Origin: Solenopsis invicta
Taxonomy: Eukaryota; Arthropoda; Insecta; Hymenoptera; Formicidae
DNA length: 64,000 nt
Direction of reading: 5' to 3'
NCBI RefSeq assembly: GCF_016802725.1
Contig: NC_052679.1
Span: 13,559,463 to 13,623,462, forward strand
The position numbers were made by a program, and so were the translations under genes. The notes below the pieces were generated by a model, which searched no databases, was not told the origin of the DNA, and saw only the letters and a list, made by a program, of their open reading frames with translations. Positions within the stretch are counted from its first letter, which is position 1; each line of letters begins with the position of its first letter. This document shows, piece after piece, positions 49,285 to 59,876 of this stretch.

Positions 49285-50770
49285 TGAGATTTCATATTAT
49301 TGTAGATTTAAGATCCCGCGATTCCAATGGAGTGAAGAGAATCAGATTGTTTAGTTTCGATGAATTTTTAGTTACACTATAACCCTAGAATGTTTCTGTC
49401 TATTTTTGCACCTTTAAACGCGTGGGGTTGGAATAAACCCTATTCTTTATCATAGCATAATATGCTTTATATGTACATTATAAGGTTCACCAATAAATCA
49501 ATCTTTTCGTTTTTTAATAAGAAAAAAATGGCGTAAACGGAATTTAATTGTCTTAACCAGAAATTGGTTACAAATTTGTTTAAAGGAAAAAAGTGTCAAA
49601 AAAATGCAAAAATAACTTTTTTATTAAAAAAATTAATTTTTTTAAATTAACTGATTTTAAATCTTTAAAATGGGTTTTAAATAGGACATTTTCGGCTATA
49701 AGAAAAAGAATTTTGGTTGTAATCTCTTAAAAAGTATAATTATTTTGCTATATAAATATTAATAAATATCAAAAATTGGAAAATAGAAGAAGACAATAAA
49801 AATCTATTATAATTTTTTCACACCTGTCTAAATATATTTTTAAGTCAAAATGTATAGATAAATACATATAAATACTAAACATGTTAATCATGACTATAAC
49901 ACTAGATATATTCAAAGTAATATCAATTGTTTTTACGTATAAAATTTGAAAATCAACATTTAATAATTTATAAGACTCGAAACTTTTAAATCACCTAATT
50001 ATACGTGAAATATATTAATTTTAATAAAGTAAATGGATTTACCTGCATGAAAGGTTAACGCAAACGATCGAATAGAGTTCAAATGTACCCTAAGCAGAAT
50101 TTCAACGTCGATAAGGACGATAACTTAGCAGCTAGCGATGCATCTGAGCGACAACAGGCCTGACCCTACTTCCAGAAAATAAAAGTGAATTATAGGATTC
50201 CAAGGTGAAAATATCGTCTAACAGCTCAATAGCATAATGAATGCATAGTAAATACTTTCATTCGTTACGAGCATCCTCTCCGCTAAGATGCTCTCGCAAT
50301 ACAAAAAGCCGCACCAAAAGTATATACATTATTGCACGCGAACAGTTGTCAGCTGTCGGATTTACATCTTACTCCTGAAAGTTGCTTTGATAATGTTTTT
50401 TGAATAACATTGAACAATAACATTTAATAATAATACTCTGTACTGTATATTTTTTGAAACAGGGATAGGACACATAGTACAAATTACGTCGCGCTATACG
50501 CAAAATAGCGAGCAGGTGACTATAGTCACCCGTCGTATTGAAAGGGTTCAGGTGCAAATGCACCCCAAAGATCACTCTGGAGTTAGGAAACATACAGAAA
50601 GAAAAAACATGCGCGTTTGCTGAGGGAAAACTATAGTATATACAATCTCTTTGGAGAAAACACTCCTTGGAAAAAAAACATAACAAAGAGAGGAAACCAA
50701 ACTGATAAAAGTGGTCGAGAATCAGATACGTCATCTAAAACAATATTCCTAATACTTTATCTATACTACA
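49285..50770 (-). repeat. 5' LTR of copia-like element (enlarged)
   Basis: The inner edge TGAGATTTC (plus strand) lies next to CCAATAATCCAA, which on the minus strand gives TTGGATTATTGGCCCAGG, close to the usual copia primer-binding sequence. The outer 180 bp (50580-50754) and the inner 90 bp (49285-49375) resemble the LTR at 41804-42549. The element is about 740 bp longer, so it probably contains an insert that I cannot delimit. Confidence 0.45.
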
Positions 50771-50834
50771 TATGATGTACAAATTTATATATAATTATAT
50801 ATAAAAATCATGCATAATTAAACATAATTATATA

Positions 50835-51151
50835 CAAGGTGTCCGAAAAATCGCTATAAATATTTTGGGACGTGATTTGGGACAAAGGAAAAAAAGCTAT
50901 ATAAACATAGGTCCGAAAACAAGTCGTTTCCGAGTTATAGTCATCACTTTTATATTAAAAAAAAATCGTATTTTATAGTCCGCGTGGCATCTCTTCTTAA
51001 ATTTTTTTATTAAATTCCTAATTTTTTCATTTTCATTTCTTATTTTTTTAATTTTTTAATTTTATTATTTTTTATCTAATTAATAATTTTTTTTAATTTT
51101 TTGATATTTGTCACGTCCTGAAATATTCGTAGCGCTTTTCTGGACACCCTG
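50835..51151. mobile_element. 317-bp Tc1/mariner-type MITE
   Basis: The ends CAAGGTGTCCGAAAAATCGC and (reverse complement) CAGGGTGTCCAGAAAAGCGC match; inside, ACGTGA/TCACGT and TATTT.GGGAC/GTCCTGAAATA blocks pair. TA precedes it; the right flank is CA. No coding capacity. Confidence 0.75.
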
Positions 51152-51156
51152 CATAT

Positions 51157-51421
51157 TGTTGTACTCGTTCGGCCGAGTTTGAGAAGCTGGCCGAAGGAAG
51201 ATCTATTGATCAGACAGAAGAAGCGCGGCTGGCTTTTGCTCTGGTTCAGGACGCGAAGCCGTCAAGAGATATTCTGAATAATTCCGCTACGGTTTTATTG
51301 TACAAAGTCATTTCATTAAAGTCAGTGTTCCTTTTTATAAAAGAGTGTCTAATCATTTTGTGTCGTGGGTTTATTCTTCCCTTCGCGAGTGTTTTGTGTG
51401 CTCGTCTCGTCGACTACAACA
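51157..51421. repeat. Solo LTR (265 bp)
   Basis: Begins TGTTGTACTCG and ends CGACTACAACA, with TGTTGTA/TACAACA termini. The flanks ATAT and ATGT are close to a 4-bp duplication. A TATAAAAG box-like word lies inside. It is only 5 bp from the MITE end at 51151. Confidence 0.6.
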
Positions 51422-51538
51422 ATGTTTTGATATAGTATATCAAATCTTTATAATATTAAATAATAAACATATATATAATATTAAAATATATAAAATTAGC
51501 ACAATTTTTAGTATGCATAATTTTTATATATAATTATA

Positions 51539-52728
51539 CAGGGTGATTCAGGTCGCTCGGAAGATTTTGCACTTACGTATTCCTCATGAAAAATTGAGTC
51601 GAAAATGTTAATAGCAAAATGTTGAGGGGTCAATAGTTTTTAAACGGTGAGCGTTTAAAAGTATCCAACCACAGGGCGTGATGTTGGCGCCGTTAAGAGC
51701 GGCACAACCAAGCGGCCGGCCGAGCGCTTTGGCGGGTACCGGCACGGTGTCAAACTTCAAGTATTGTAAAAGTTCCATGAAATCTCTATTAACATCTTAC
51801 GTTTAGTTTAATTGACAAGAAGTAATGTCAATTGCAAACTCGTTAAAACATCAATATCTGAATAAGAAAATGTGTGTTTTTAAAATACATTTTGTGTGTA
51901 AACAAATAAATTGATAAATAAAATCAATATTAATTATGTTATCTGATGAAATAATATTAAAAGCTTTCCAAACATTTCCAAAACTTGTTTGTCAAAAGTT
52001 TTATCAAAAACAATATTGGAAAAAATTTACATTTGAAATAATACACTCGACAGCAAAATTAAAGGCTCATCTATTCCGACTCCGAAAAATAGGCGTAATT
52101 CAAGAGAGTGTAACTTTGTTAAAAATGATCGTAAAAAATGTTAAAAAAAGCATTTTGAAGCTTGAAATCTCTAATTTTGAGATTGATAAGTCATTAAACG
52201 ATTTACAGATTGTTTACGAAGTTACGCGGATTCAAATGGGGATAGATCAAATCTCTAAATGTTTTACAAATTTTGCAAAGCACCACGACATGAAATAAAA
52301 ATTGCACGCAAATGTGATTTACAGCATTCGAAAGCGTAAATCTGAATCTTTAATTTGCTTACTTATTGAGCGTTGTACGATTGTTTTCCCTGAGTTATGC
52401 AACACTGAAGCAAAAATGGCCTTTTTTTGCATCAATAATTAAATAATTCAGTGAATAAAAATCGTACAACACTGAACAAGTGCGCAAATTAAAGGTAAAG
52501 ATTTACGCTTTTGAATGTTGTAAACCGCATTTTTGCAAAATTCGTAAAAAAAAATCCAACAAATGTCAAAATCTTGTGCAAATTTTGCCAAGTTGCACAG
52601 CGTGAAATAAAAGTCGCAAACAAATGCAGTTTACAGCATTCGAAAGCGTGAATTTTTACCTTTAATTTGCGTATTTGTTGACTGTTGTACAATTTTTTTT
52701 CACTAAGTTATTCAGCACTGAAGCAAAA
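51539..52728 (+). repeat. Left long inverted arm (1190 bp)
   Basis: Nearly identical to the reverse complement of 56601-57789. It begins with a GC-rich patch (51660-51750). Its inner part holds alternately oriented units with AAATTAAAGGTAAA, TACGCTTTTGAATG and TGTACGATT/AATCGTACA words. Confidence 0.92.
51936..52298 (+). CDS. Arm-encoded 120-residue hypothetical protein, left copy
   Basis: ATG 51936 to TAA gives 120 residues starting MLSDEIILKAFQTF and ending CFTNFAKHHDMK. It is Lys/Ile/Leu-rich with a probable helical, coiled-coil-like second half (LLKMIVKNVKKSILKLEISN). I recognise no family. The same frame is open in the opposite arm; the two differ by one residue deletion from a 3-nt in-frame gap (AKLKAHLF against AKLKALF) and by T/I and K/M changes. 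It might be a product of the element or the remains of a longer protein; the arms are too similar for frame conservation alone to prove selection. Confidence 0.35.
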   Translation: MLSDEIILKAFQTFPKLVCQKFYQKQYWKKFTFEIIHSTAKLKAHLFRLRKIGVIQESVTLLKMIVKNVKKSILKLEISNFEIDKSLNDLQIVYEVTRIQMGIDQISKCFTNFAKHHDMK

Positions 52729-53750
52729 GAATGCACTGTTGGTTCAGTGTTGAATAATTTGGTGAACAAAAATTGTACAACGTTTAACAAATACGCAAAT
52801 TAAAGGTAAAAATTCATGCTTTCGAATGTCATAAACCACATTTGCATGTACTTTTTATTTTACGCCGTGGAGGTTTGCAAATTTTGTAAAAGGTTTAGAG
52901 ATTTGACACATCTCCATTTGAATATGCATAACAAACACACACATACTTATATTTATATTTTTATCTCACTTTCTGTTGGCCTACTTGTTTTAAATTGGCA
53001 GTCTCCTACCGTAAGTCGTATAAGTAACATCTAAGAATCGATTCAAAGACGAATATTCACATTTGGCTTTATTAACACATTATTGTAAGTTTTTTAACTC
53101 ATAGTTTCAAAAATTAACATAGTATAAAAAAGTTTTGAAGTCTCATTCTTTTTGTTTCTGATTCTCATAGTTCTTCTACCATCTGTGACGGGAAATCATT
53201 TTATTGACCACTCAAAAATAAAGAAAAAATTTTAGACATATCGGAGTTCTATACATTCTCGCCTGAAAACGAAGAACAGTTGAATACAAAAAGAATCCAT
53301 TGGACAAAATTATTTTAATCAAGACCACAGTCACAGTATTTAATTTAATTTATTTTTCAATTTTACATTATTTTTAACGAAAGCACATGGAAACAATATA
53401 TTAATTAATGAAATAAATAAACGAAATAGTCATTTACAAAGATGATATCGAAGAAACTAAATCGATAAAAATAATTGCGGAAACTAGCCACAATAATATT
53501 TTATATTTTTTTTCTTAAAAGCTAGTACATTTCAATAAATTAACTGTAATAATATCTTGTATAACAATTTCTCGTGTTGATAACACGGTTATCGTCGCGA
53601 ATCAAAAATTCTATGAGCCTTTGATCCAAATTTTTTAGATGAACACGCAATTAAGTGAAGTTAAATAAATAAACAAATAAATAAATAGTAAAAAAATAAA
53701 TAATGAATAAATAATTAAAATAAATAATTAAATGAATAATAATGTTTCAA
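52729..53750. other. Left spacer of the palindromic element
   Basis: To about 52880 it still resembles the inverse of 56450-56600 at a lower level. The remainder is AT-rich with no recognised frame and a CA-rich patch near 52930. Confidence 0.5.
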
Positions 53751-53753
53751 GTT

Positions 53754-55190
53754 TTATAATAAGTGTTCGAAATGGCCACCATCCATTTCAATACACAATT
53801 CAGCACGTCTAATAAAGCTCTGTTTTAATCGTTCTAACATTTCAGGTGTGATATTCGCAAACGCTTCAATAATACGGTAATTTAGTTCCTCGACAGTATT
53901 TATAGGCACGCGATACACGTACTCTTTTATAGTTCCCCATAAAAAAAAATCAAGGGTTGTCAAATCAGGTGACCTCGCTGGCCATGCTCGAGGACCTCCA
54001 CGGCCAATCCACATATTAGGATATTTCCTATTTAAAGTTTCCCGCGTGCGCCTTGCATTATGTGAAGGTGCTCCGTCGTGTTGGAACCACATAGCACGTC
54101 GCTCCTCTAATGATATATCCTCAAGTAGTTCGGACAAATGTTCAGAGAGAAAATTACTATAAATTTCGCCATTAACACTTGCAGGAAGTTCGAATGGTCC
54201 AATCTGCACATACATGCTTTATGGTTATTCTTCTATTTTTGTAACATACTAGTCATTAATTATTCCACAATTATTCTTTAAAGTACTTAATGTTATAGAC
54301 AATATGTAAAAATGTAAATGCGATTATAAAATGGCAACTTTTAAAAATTGGTAAAATGAAATAGTGATAAATAATTTTGGAAAGTATAAATTCTAATCTT
54401 TAAAAGCAAATAAACGTGCATTGCTATATTATTTTAAATGCCACATTATTTTAGAATATTCGAAATCCATTTTATTGCATTCATTGCTTTATTTCTAACA
54501 TAACAAAGTAAAAGGTAAAGTATTTATTATTATAACATTTAATATTATAACATACATATTAAGAATACTTACCACAGAATTTTTGTATATGCCAGCCCAC
54601 AAATTAATACTGAATTTGTGTTGATAGTTGCCAATGTTATACACATGCGGATTTTCATCTGCATAAAAATGAAAGTTATGTGTACTGAAAATGCCATCTC
54701 TCGTAAACATTGACTCGTCAGTAAACATGATATTTTCCACAAAATGAGGATCTTCTCTATGACATTGCAGAATCCACATACAAAAATTTATTCTTTTATT
54801 ATAATCCAAAGGCATTAAATTTTATACACGTGAAAAGTGGTACGCATGCATCTCATTATTTTTTAAGATTCGCTGCGTTGTCGAAAATGACAAATTAAGC
54901 ATTTTTGAAACATTCCGAATGCTCCTCATTGAATCTTCTTCAATTGCCTGAAGCACAGCTTCTTCATTTGCTACATTTCTAGCACGACGCTCAGGGCCAT
55001 TTATTGCCTGTAATGGTTTTAGTGATCCGATATTTCTTGCCCGATTTATTAATCGCAAAATTACATTTGTACTAGGATGTCTGCGATTCGAAAAACGTTC
55101 AGCGTATAACCTTGCAGTAGCTCCTGCGCTTCTTCCACACTCGCCGTACAATATTATCATCTCACAATATTCTTGAGCTGAATACTCCAT
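53754..55190 (-). pseudogene. DD41D Tc1/mariner transposase (rosa-like), two exons, one stop
   Basis: Exon 1 (55190-54573) starts MEYSAQEYCEMIILYGECGR with a helix-turn-helix domain. It continues to NIMFTDESMFT (first Asp) and NLWAGIYKNSV. A GTAAGT donor follows, and an acceptor TATGTGCAG precedes exon 2 (54203-53754), which opens IGPFELPASVNG and holds WFQHDGAPSH (second Asp) and ARSPDLTTLDFFLWG (third Asp, 41 residues on). Exon 1 is exactly 206 codons and exon 2 is 149 codons plus stop, so the junction keeps phase. The only lesion is a TAA at codon 123, where relatives have Gln. The DD41D spacing matches the rosa-type group known from tephritid flies and ants. The intron is 369 nt. Confidence 0.9.
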
Positions 55191-55439
55191 GACAATTTTT
55201 TTGAAAATAAAATTGAACTCTTTGAAGACAGAAAAACGTGGATATTTGATTTTCTTTTAATTTTTATTTTTTTAACATTTCTTTGTTTGTCATGACAATT
55301 TGTTATTATACATATGTACACAGAGAAACAAATGTGCATCATTCGATATGATTTGTTGAAATTTGCCGAAGAGTAGCAGTAGATTTTTATGGAAATGGCG
55401 CTCATTTTCTTCTCTCTGCTTCTTGTAGACGCTACTGCA

Positions 55440-56240
55440 AGATTATTCATCCAATGTTTTCCAATTTTCAGACATTCTAATGAAAATGTAATTCTGCAAT
55501 TATTAATCGGATAAGAAATATTGGATCACTAATCATAAGGAAGATAGACCCTAGTCTTGTACTAGAAAAGTGTTAACTGAAGAAGCTATACTAAAATTAT
55601 TGGCAACTATTACTTTTAATAAAAATAAATGTACTTCATCATTTACTTTGTTATAATTAGTAATTGAAGCATTGGATGCAATAAAATAATTTCGAATATT
55701 TTAAAATAATGTGGCAATTAATATTAATTATTGTGGTAGTCAATTTAACATTTGGTGAAATTGTTGTAGTTAGCGTTATGTTTATTTAGAAAATTAATTT
55801 ACCTAATTTTAAAAAGTTGCCATTTTATAGTTGCGTTTACACTTTTACATATCGTCTTTAATGTTAGATAATTTAAAAAATAATTGTAGAATAATTAATG
55901 ACTAGTATGTTAAAAAAATAGAAGAATAACCATAAAGTATGTATGTGCACATCGAACCATTCAAACTTCCTACAAAAATTGATGGCGATATTTATAGTGA
56001 TTTTTTTCTCTGAAGATTTGTCCGAATTATTTGAAGATATATCATTGGATATATCATGGAAAACGTATTAAGTGATTTCCACATGACGAAGCAACACAAT
56101 GCAAAACGCACACGGTAAATTTTAAACCGAAAAGATCTGTGGTTTGACTGTGGAAATTCTCGAGCGTAATCAACGAAGTCATCAGATTTAATATCATGGT
56201 TTCTTATTACGGAAAACAATAAGAATATGTGCATCGCATG
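55440..56240 (+). pseudogene. Decayed inverted copy of the DD41D transposase 3' part
   Basis: From about 55570 the plus strand mirrors the intron of the minus-strand gene (TTGCCATTTTATAGTTGCG, AATAATTAATGACTAGTATG, GAAGAATAACCATAAAG.ATG). From 55945 it mirrors exon 2 (ATCGAACCATTCAAACTTCC for IGPFELP, then ISL..., NAKRTR.ILNRK and DQIDEAF). Many stops and frameshifts. The similarity fades after about 56240. Confidence 0.75.
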
Positions 56241-56600
56241 CCTGTAAATACTGCCAATGAGTGATCAAATTGATGAAGCGTTTACGACTATCACGATTGA
56301 ATGATACAACGATCGAGAGAGAACTTCGTTACATGAAAACGCATTTTACAGTTTAATGTTTCTGCATATTTTTAATATCGACTTTGAAAACATATCTTTT
56401 ACGGAGCTATACGGATAAAAATAAAGATGCGGCAAAATTTGTTACGAATTTTGCGAGTTTATTTAACGTGAACTAAAAATATCACACAAATGCTATTCAC
56501 AACGTTTGAAAGCGTGTATCTTTACCATTAATTTGCGCACTTGTTGAGCGTTGTACGATTTGTATTCATCGAATTATTCAACATTGAAAAAAGAAACCAT

Positions 56601-57789
56601 TTTTGCTTCAGTGCTGAATAACTTAGTGAAAAAAAATTGTACAACAGTCAACAAATACGCAAATTAAAGGTAAAAATTCACGCTTTCGAATGCTGTAAAC
56701 TGCATTTGTTTGCGACTTTTATTTCACGCTGTGCAACTTGGCAAAATTTGCACAAGATTTTGACATTTGTTGGATTTTTTTTTTACGAATTTTGCAAAAA
56801 TGCGGTTTACAACATTCAAAAGCGTAAATCTTTACCTTTAATTTGCGCACTTGTTCAGTGTTGTACGATTTTTATTCACTGAATTATTTAATTATTGATG
56901 CAAAAAAAGGCCATTTTTGCTTCAGTGTTGCATAACTCAGGGAAAACAATCGTACAACGCTCAACAAGTAAGCAAATTAAAGATTCAGATTTACGCTTTC
57001 GAATGCTGTAAATCACATTTGCGTGCAATTTTTATTTCATGTCGTGGTGCATTGCAAAATTTGTAAAACATTTAGAGATTTGATCTATCCCCATTTGAAT
57101 CCGCGTAACTTCGTAAACAATCTGTAAATCGTTTAATGACTTATCAATCTCAAAATTAGAGATTTCAAGCTTCAAAATGCTTTTTTTAACATTTTTTACG
57201 ATCATTTTTAACAAAGTTACACTCTCTTGAATTACGCCTATTTTTCGGAGTCGGAATAGAGCCTTTAATTTTGCTGTCGAGTGTATTATTTCAAATGTAA
57301 ATTTTTTCCAATATTGTTTTTGATAAAACTTTTGACAAACAAGTTTTGGAAATATTTGGAAAGCTTTTAATATTATTTCATCAGATAACATAATTAATAT
57401 TGATTTTATTTATCAATTTATTTGTTTACACACAAAATGTATTTTAAAAACACACATTTTCTTATTCAGATAATTGATGTTTTAACGAGTTTGCAATTGA
57501 CATTACTTCTTGTCAATTAAACTAAACGTAAGATGTTAATAGAGATTTCATGGAACTTTTACAATATTTGAAGTTTGACACCGTGCCGGTACCCGCCAAA
57601 GCGCCCGGCCGGTCGCTTGGTTGTGCCGCCCTTAACGGCGCCAACATCACGCCCTGTGGTTGGATACTTTTAAACGCTCACCGTTTAAAAACTATTGACC
57701 CCTCAACATTTTGCTATTAACATTTTCGACTCAATTTTTCATGAGGAATACGTAAGTGCAAAATCTTTCGAGCGACCTGAATCACCCTG
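56601..57789 (-). repeat. Right long inverted arm (1189 bp)
   Basis: Reverse complement of 51539-52728. Differences seen include G/A near the tip (CTCGGAAG against CTCGAAAG), AAGAGCGG against AAGGGCGG, a one-base insertion at CAATTATCTG and the 3-nt gap in the reading frame. Confidence 0.92.
57032..57391 (-). CDS. Arm-encoded 119-residue hypothetical protein, right copy
   Basis: The mirror copy of the frame at 51936-52298, starting MLSDEIILKAFQIF and ending CFTNFAMHHDMK. It remains open end to end despite a 3-nt deletion. No family recognised; the same caveats apply. Confidence 0.35.
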   Translation of the reverse strand: MLSDEIILKAFQIFPKLVCQKFYQKQYWKKFTFEIIHSTAKLKALFRLRKIGVIQESVTLLKMIVKNVKKSILKLEISNFEIDKSLNDLQIVYEVTRIQMGIDQISKCFTNFAMHHDMK

Positions 57790-57791
57790 TA

Positions 57792-58203
57792 TATAATTTT
57801 ATATATATGTAGTATATAATAAAAAACATGCAAATGTTTTTCGGCGTTTAACCCGCTTGCGAGTTGGCTTTACTTAAAAAAAAAGCATGGACGTTGCGCT
57901 TTGTATCTCGCGACGTCATGCGAGGCGCCGCTCGCATCCCGGTCAGGCACCAGTTGAAAGTCGGTGATGTTTTGGAAGCTATTTTATGAGGCGGCGCGGC
58001 GTCGCGGCATGATGATTGACTTGGGGGTCTATCATGAAACTTTTCCCTAGGGCGTAAACGTGAAAAGTGAAAAATTTCTCCATTAACCTCAATGGTAAAG
58101 ATTTTCATTTTCCACGTTTCCGCCCTAGGGAAAAAGTTTTATGATCGTCTCTAGTGAGTATTGCCGGCTTTCTTTGATATTTACCGACTTTGCGTAATTA
58201 TAT

Positions 58204-58254
<51 letters not shown>

Positions 58255-59700
58255 TATATATATATTTTTTTTTAATATACATATATGGACATATTTGATA
58301 TATTATTGTATATAATTATGTATAATTATACACAAAAAATTTTTTATCGGGTAGTCTCCTAACCTGTTGGTCAACTCTCAAAGTTGTGGGTAAATCTTCA
58401 AAGTTTGTGGTTCTTTTCGTAAGAGATGGACTGAAGCTTTAATAAACTTTGACTTTTTTGATTCTTCTTGTAGCTTAAACTATATAACTATAACAAAATG
58501 ATCACCTCAATTTGAAAATTTTTTGATTGATGTATCATAAGATATTTGGAGATAAGATATAATTCAGTTTTAAAATCACGAGACCAAAAACGGGATTGGA
58601 GTTATTTTTTTTTCTCACTGACTTTTTTCTAACTTTTTTTTGTTGTCAGCAACGCGTATCGCACAGGTGTAAATAAGTTGTAAATAAACTTTTTAATTTT
58701 TTTCTTGGTAAATCTTTAGTTGCGGTCCAATTTTGATTCCCATTACTCCATTTTTAAAACATTGTGATAATATAGCAATATATGCTGTTTAATGTTTAAT
58801 AACAAACCGTACTCCATGTTTCTAATCTTATCTTACAGCTTAATGTACAAGTTAAAATAAAAACGTATAGATAATGTATAATTATTAGCAGAATATATTA
58901 TGACAATGACTTATGTATTTATTAATTTTTATTCAAAAATATCCGATAATAAACACCATGCTAAATAAAGCACTTAGATGTTGACTTACACATTTCTCAT
59001 TTTTTTTTGTTTATTTCGTCAAATTATATCGACAAAACATTTGGAGGATATATTTTCAAGATTTCAAATGTTAAGATAAAAAAAATCAATTTTTTGCCCT
59101 TTCTGAAGGAAATACCCCCTTAACGTGACATAATAATATTTTTACCAATGCAAGTTTAATAATTACATAAACCATATAACTTTTTAAATGCTTCTATTAA
59201 TTTAAAAGTAACAACATATGAATATGAAATTATTCGATTAAATTAATCATAAATTTAAATGTGTGTCCGGAGGAAAGGTATTTGATAATGAAGAAGTCTA
59301 TATCGCGGCCTTTGTTAAATTTTATTTTGTATGCAGATATTTTACTTTATTTTTGCCTCGGAGATCGTGCGAGTATCTCTGAACTTTCAACAAGATTCAG
59401 TAGCACCTCTGCCACAGACCTCATGTTAACTTACAGCTACGTGCTCCCCATACGACTATACACTTCGTTTTCAGGTCAAAAGTTCAAAAGTAGTACATAC
59501 GCTGTGATGTGAACCGTATTACGAATCAAGTTCATGAAGAGCTAGACAACTTACGCAGTACTTACATCAATATCGGCTTAAGCAAATATCTAGCAAACGC
59601 TATATAACTTATTTGTTCAAAAATATTTACTCTGCACTTTGGACACATTAATATTGTCGAAACTTTTGCAAGTAATTAAATCTGTCATATATATGGCAAA
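57792..59700. other. AT-rich DNA with hairpin and TA microsatellite
   Basis: Contains the hairpin at 58031-58145 and a TA run at 58208-58264. An 86-codon minus-strand frame at 57848-58108 crosses the hairpin and has no recognisable domain. Nothing else seen. Confidence 0.45.
58031..58145. mobile_element. 115-bp hairpin MITE
   Basis: Arms of about 50 nt: ATCATGAAACTTTTCCCTAG and GGCGTAAACGTG on the left, mirrored by GTTTTATGAT, CCCTAGGG and CACGTTTCCGCC on the right, around a short AATGG-containing loop. The fold is nearly perfect over the outer 30 bp. Confidence 0.8.
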
Positions 59701-59797
59701 TGATTGAATACTTTATTTAAAAAAAAATTGTAATGCATAAAATAAATCAAAATTTTGATTCATTTATGCACTACAAAATTGATAAAGTATTCAATCA
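59701..59797. repeat. 97-bp near-perfect hairpin
   Basis: Outer arms TGATTGAATACTTTAT and ATAAAGTATTCAATCA are perfect 16-mers. The inner parts also pair (GTAATGCATAAA with TTTATGCACTAC, ATCAAAATTTTGAT at the apex). AT-rich but not simple repeat. Confidence 0.8.
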
Positions 59798-59876
59798 TAA
59801 CTGAAGAATATCAATATCTTGATAAAATTTGTTGACTTTTTCAAAATAATAGCTTGCAGAATATTGATAAAGTATG

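Larger units (their letters stand above)
41804..50770 (-). mobile_element. Decayed copia-like LTR retrotransposon with nested insertions
   Basis: The minus-strand order is: LTR (50770-49285), a primer-site-like TTGGATTATTGGCCCAGG, gag, an integrase tail with the start of reverse transcriptase, a 3-kb stretch containing other elements, the end of reverse transcriptase, RNase H, a purine tract and LTR (42549-41804). Protease, the integrase core and the reverse transcriptase catalytic core are missing. A mariner (47772-49082), a hAT derivative (44421-45296) and a solo LTR (45490-45712) are inserted. No matching target duplication was found at the outer ends. Confidence 0.6.
51539..57789. mobile_element. 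6.25-kb palindromic Tc1/mariner-type element
   Basis: The ends CAGGGTGATTCAGGTCGCTC and the reverse complement of the far side are the same, with TA on both sides (51537-51538, 57790-57791). The inverted arms 51539-52728 and 56601-57789 differ at only a few positions. Each contains the same 119-120-codon frame. Between the arms are a DD41D transposase gene (minus strand) and a decayed second copy of its 3' part (plus strand). Beyond the arms the inverted similarity continues at a clearly lower level to about 52880/56450. This may be one long-TIR element or a fold-back product of a shorter one. Confidence 0.85.

Noticed and set aside
57848..58108. 86-codon minus-strand frame
   Set aside because: Runs through the 58031-58145 hairpin and has no domain.
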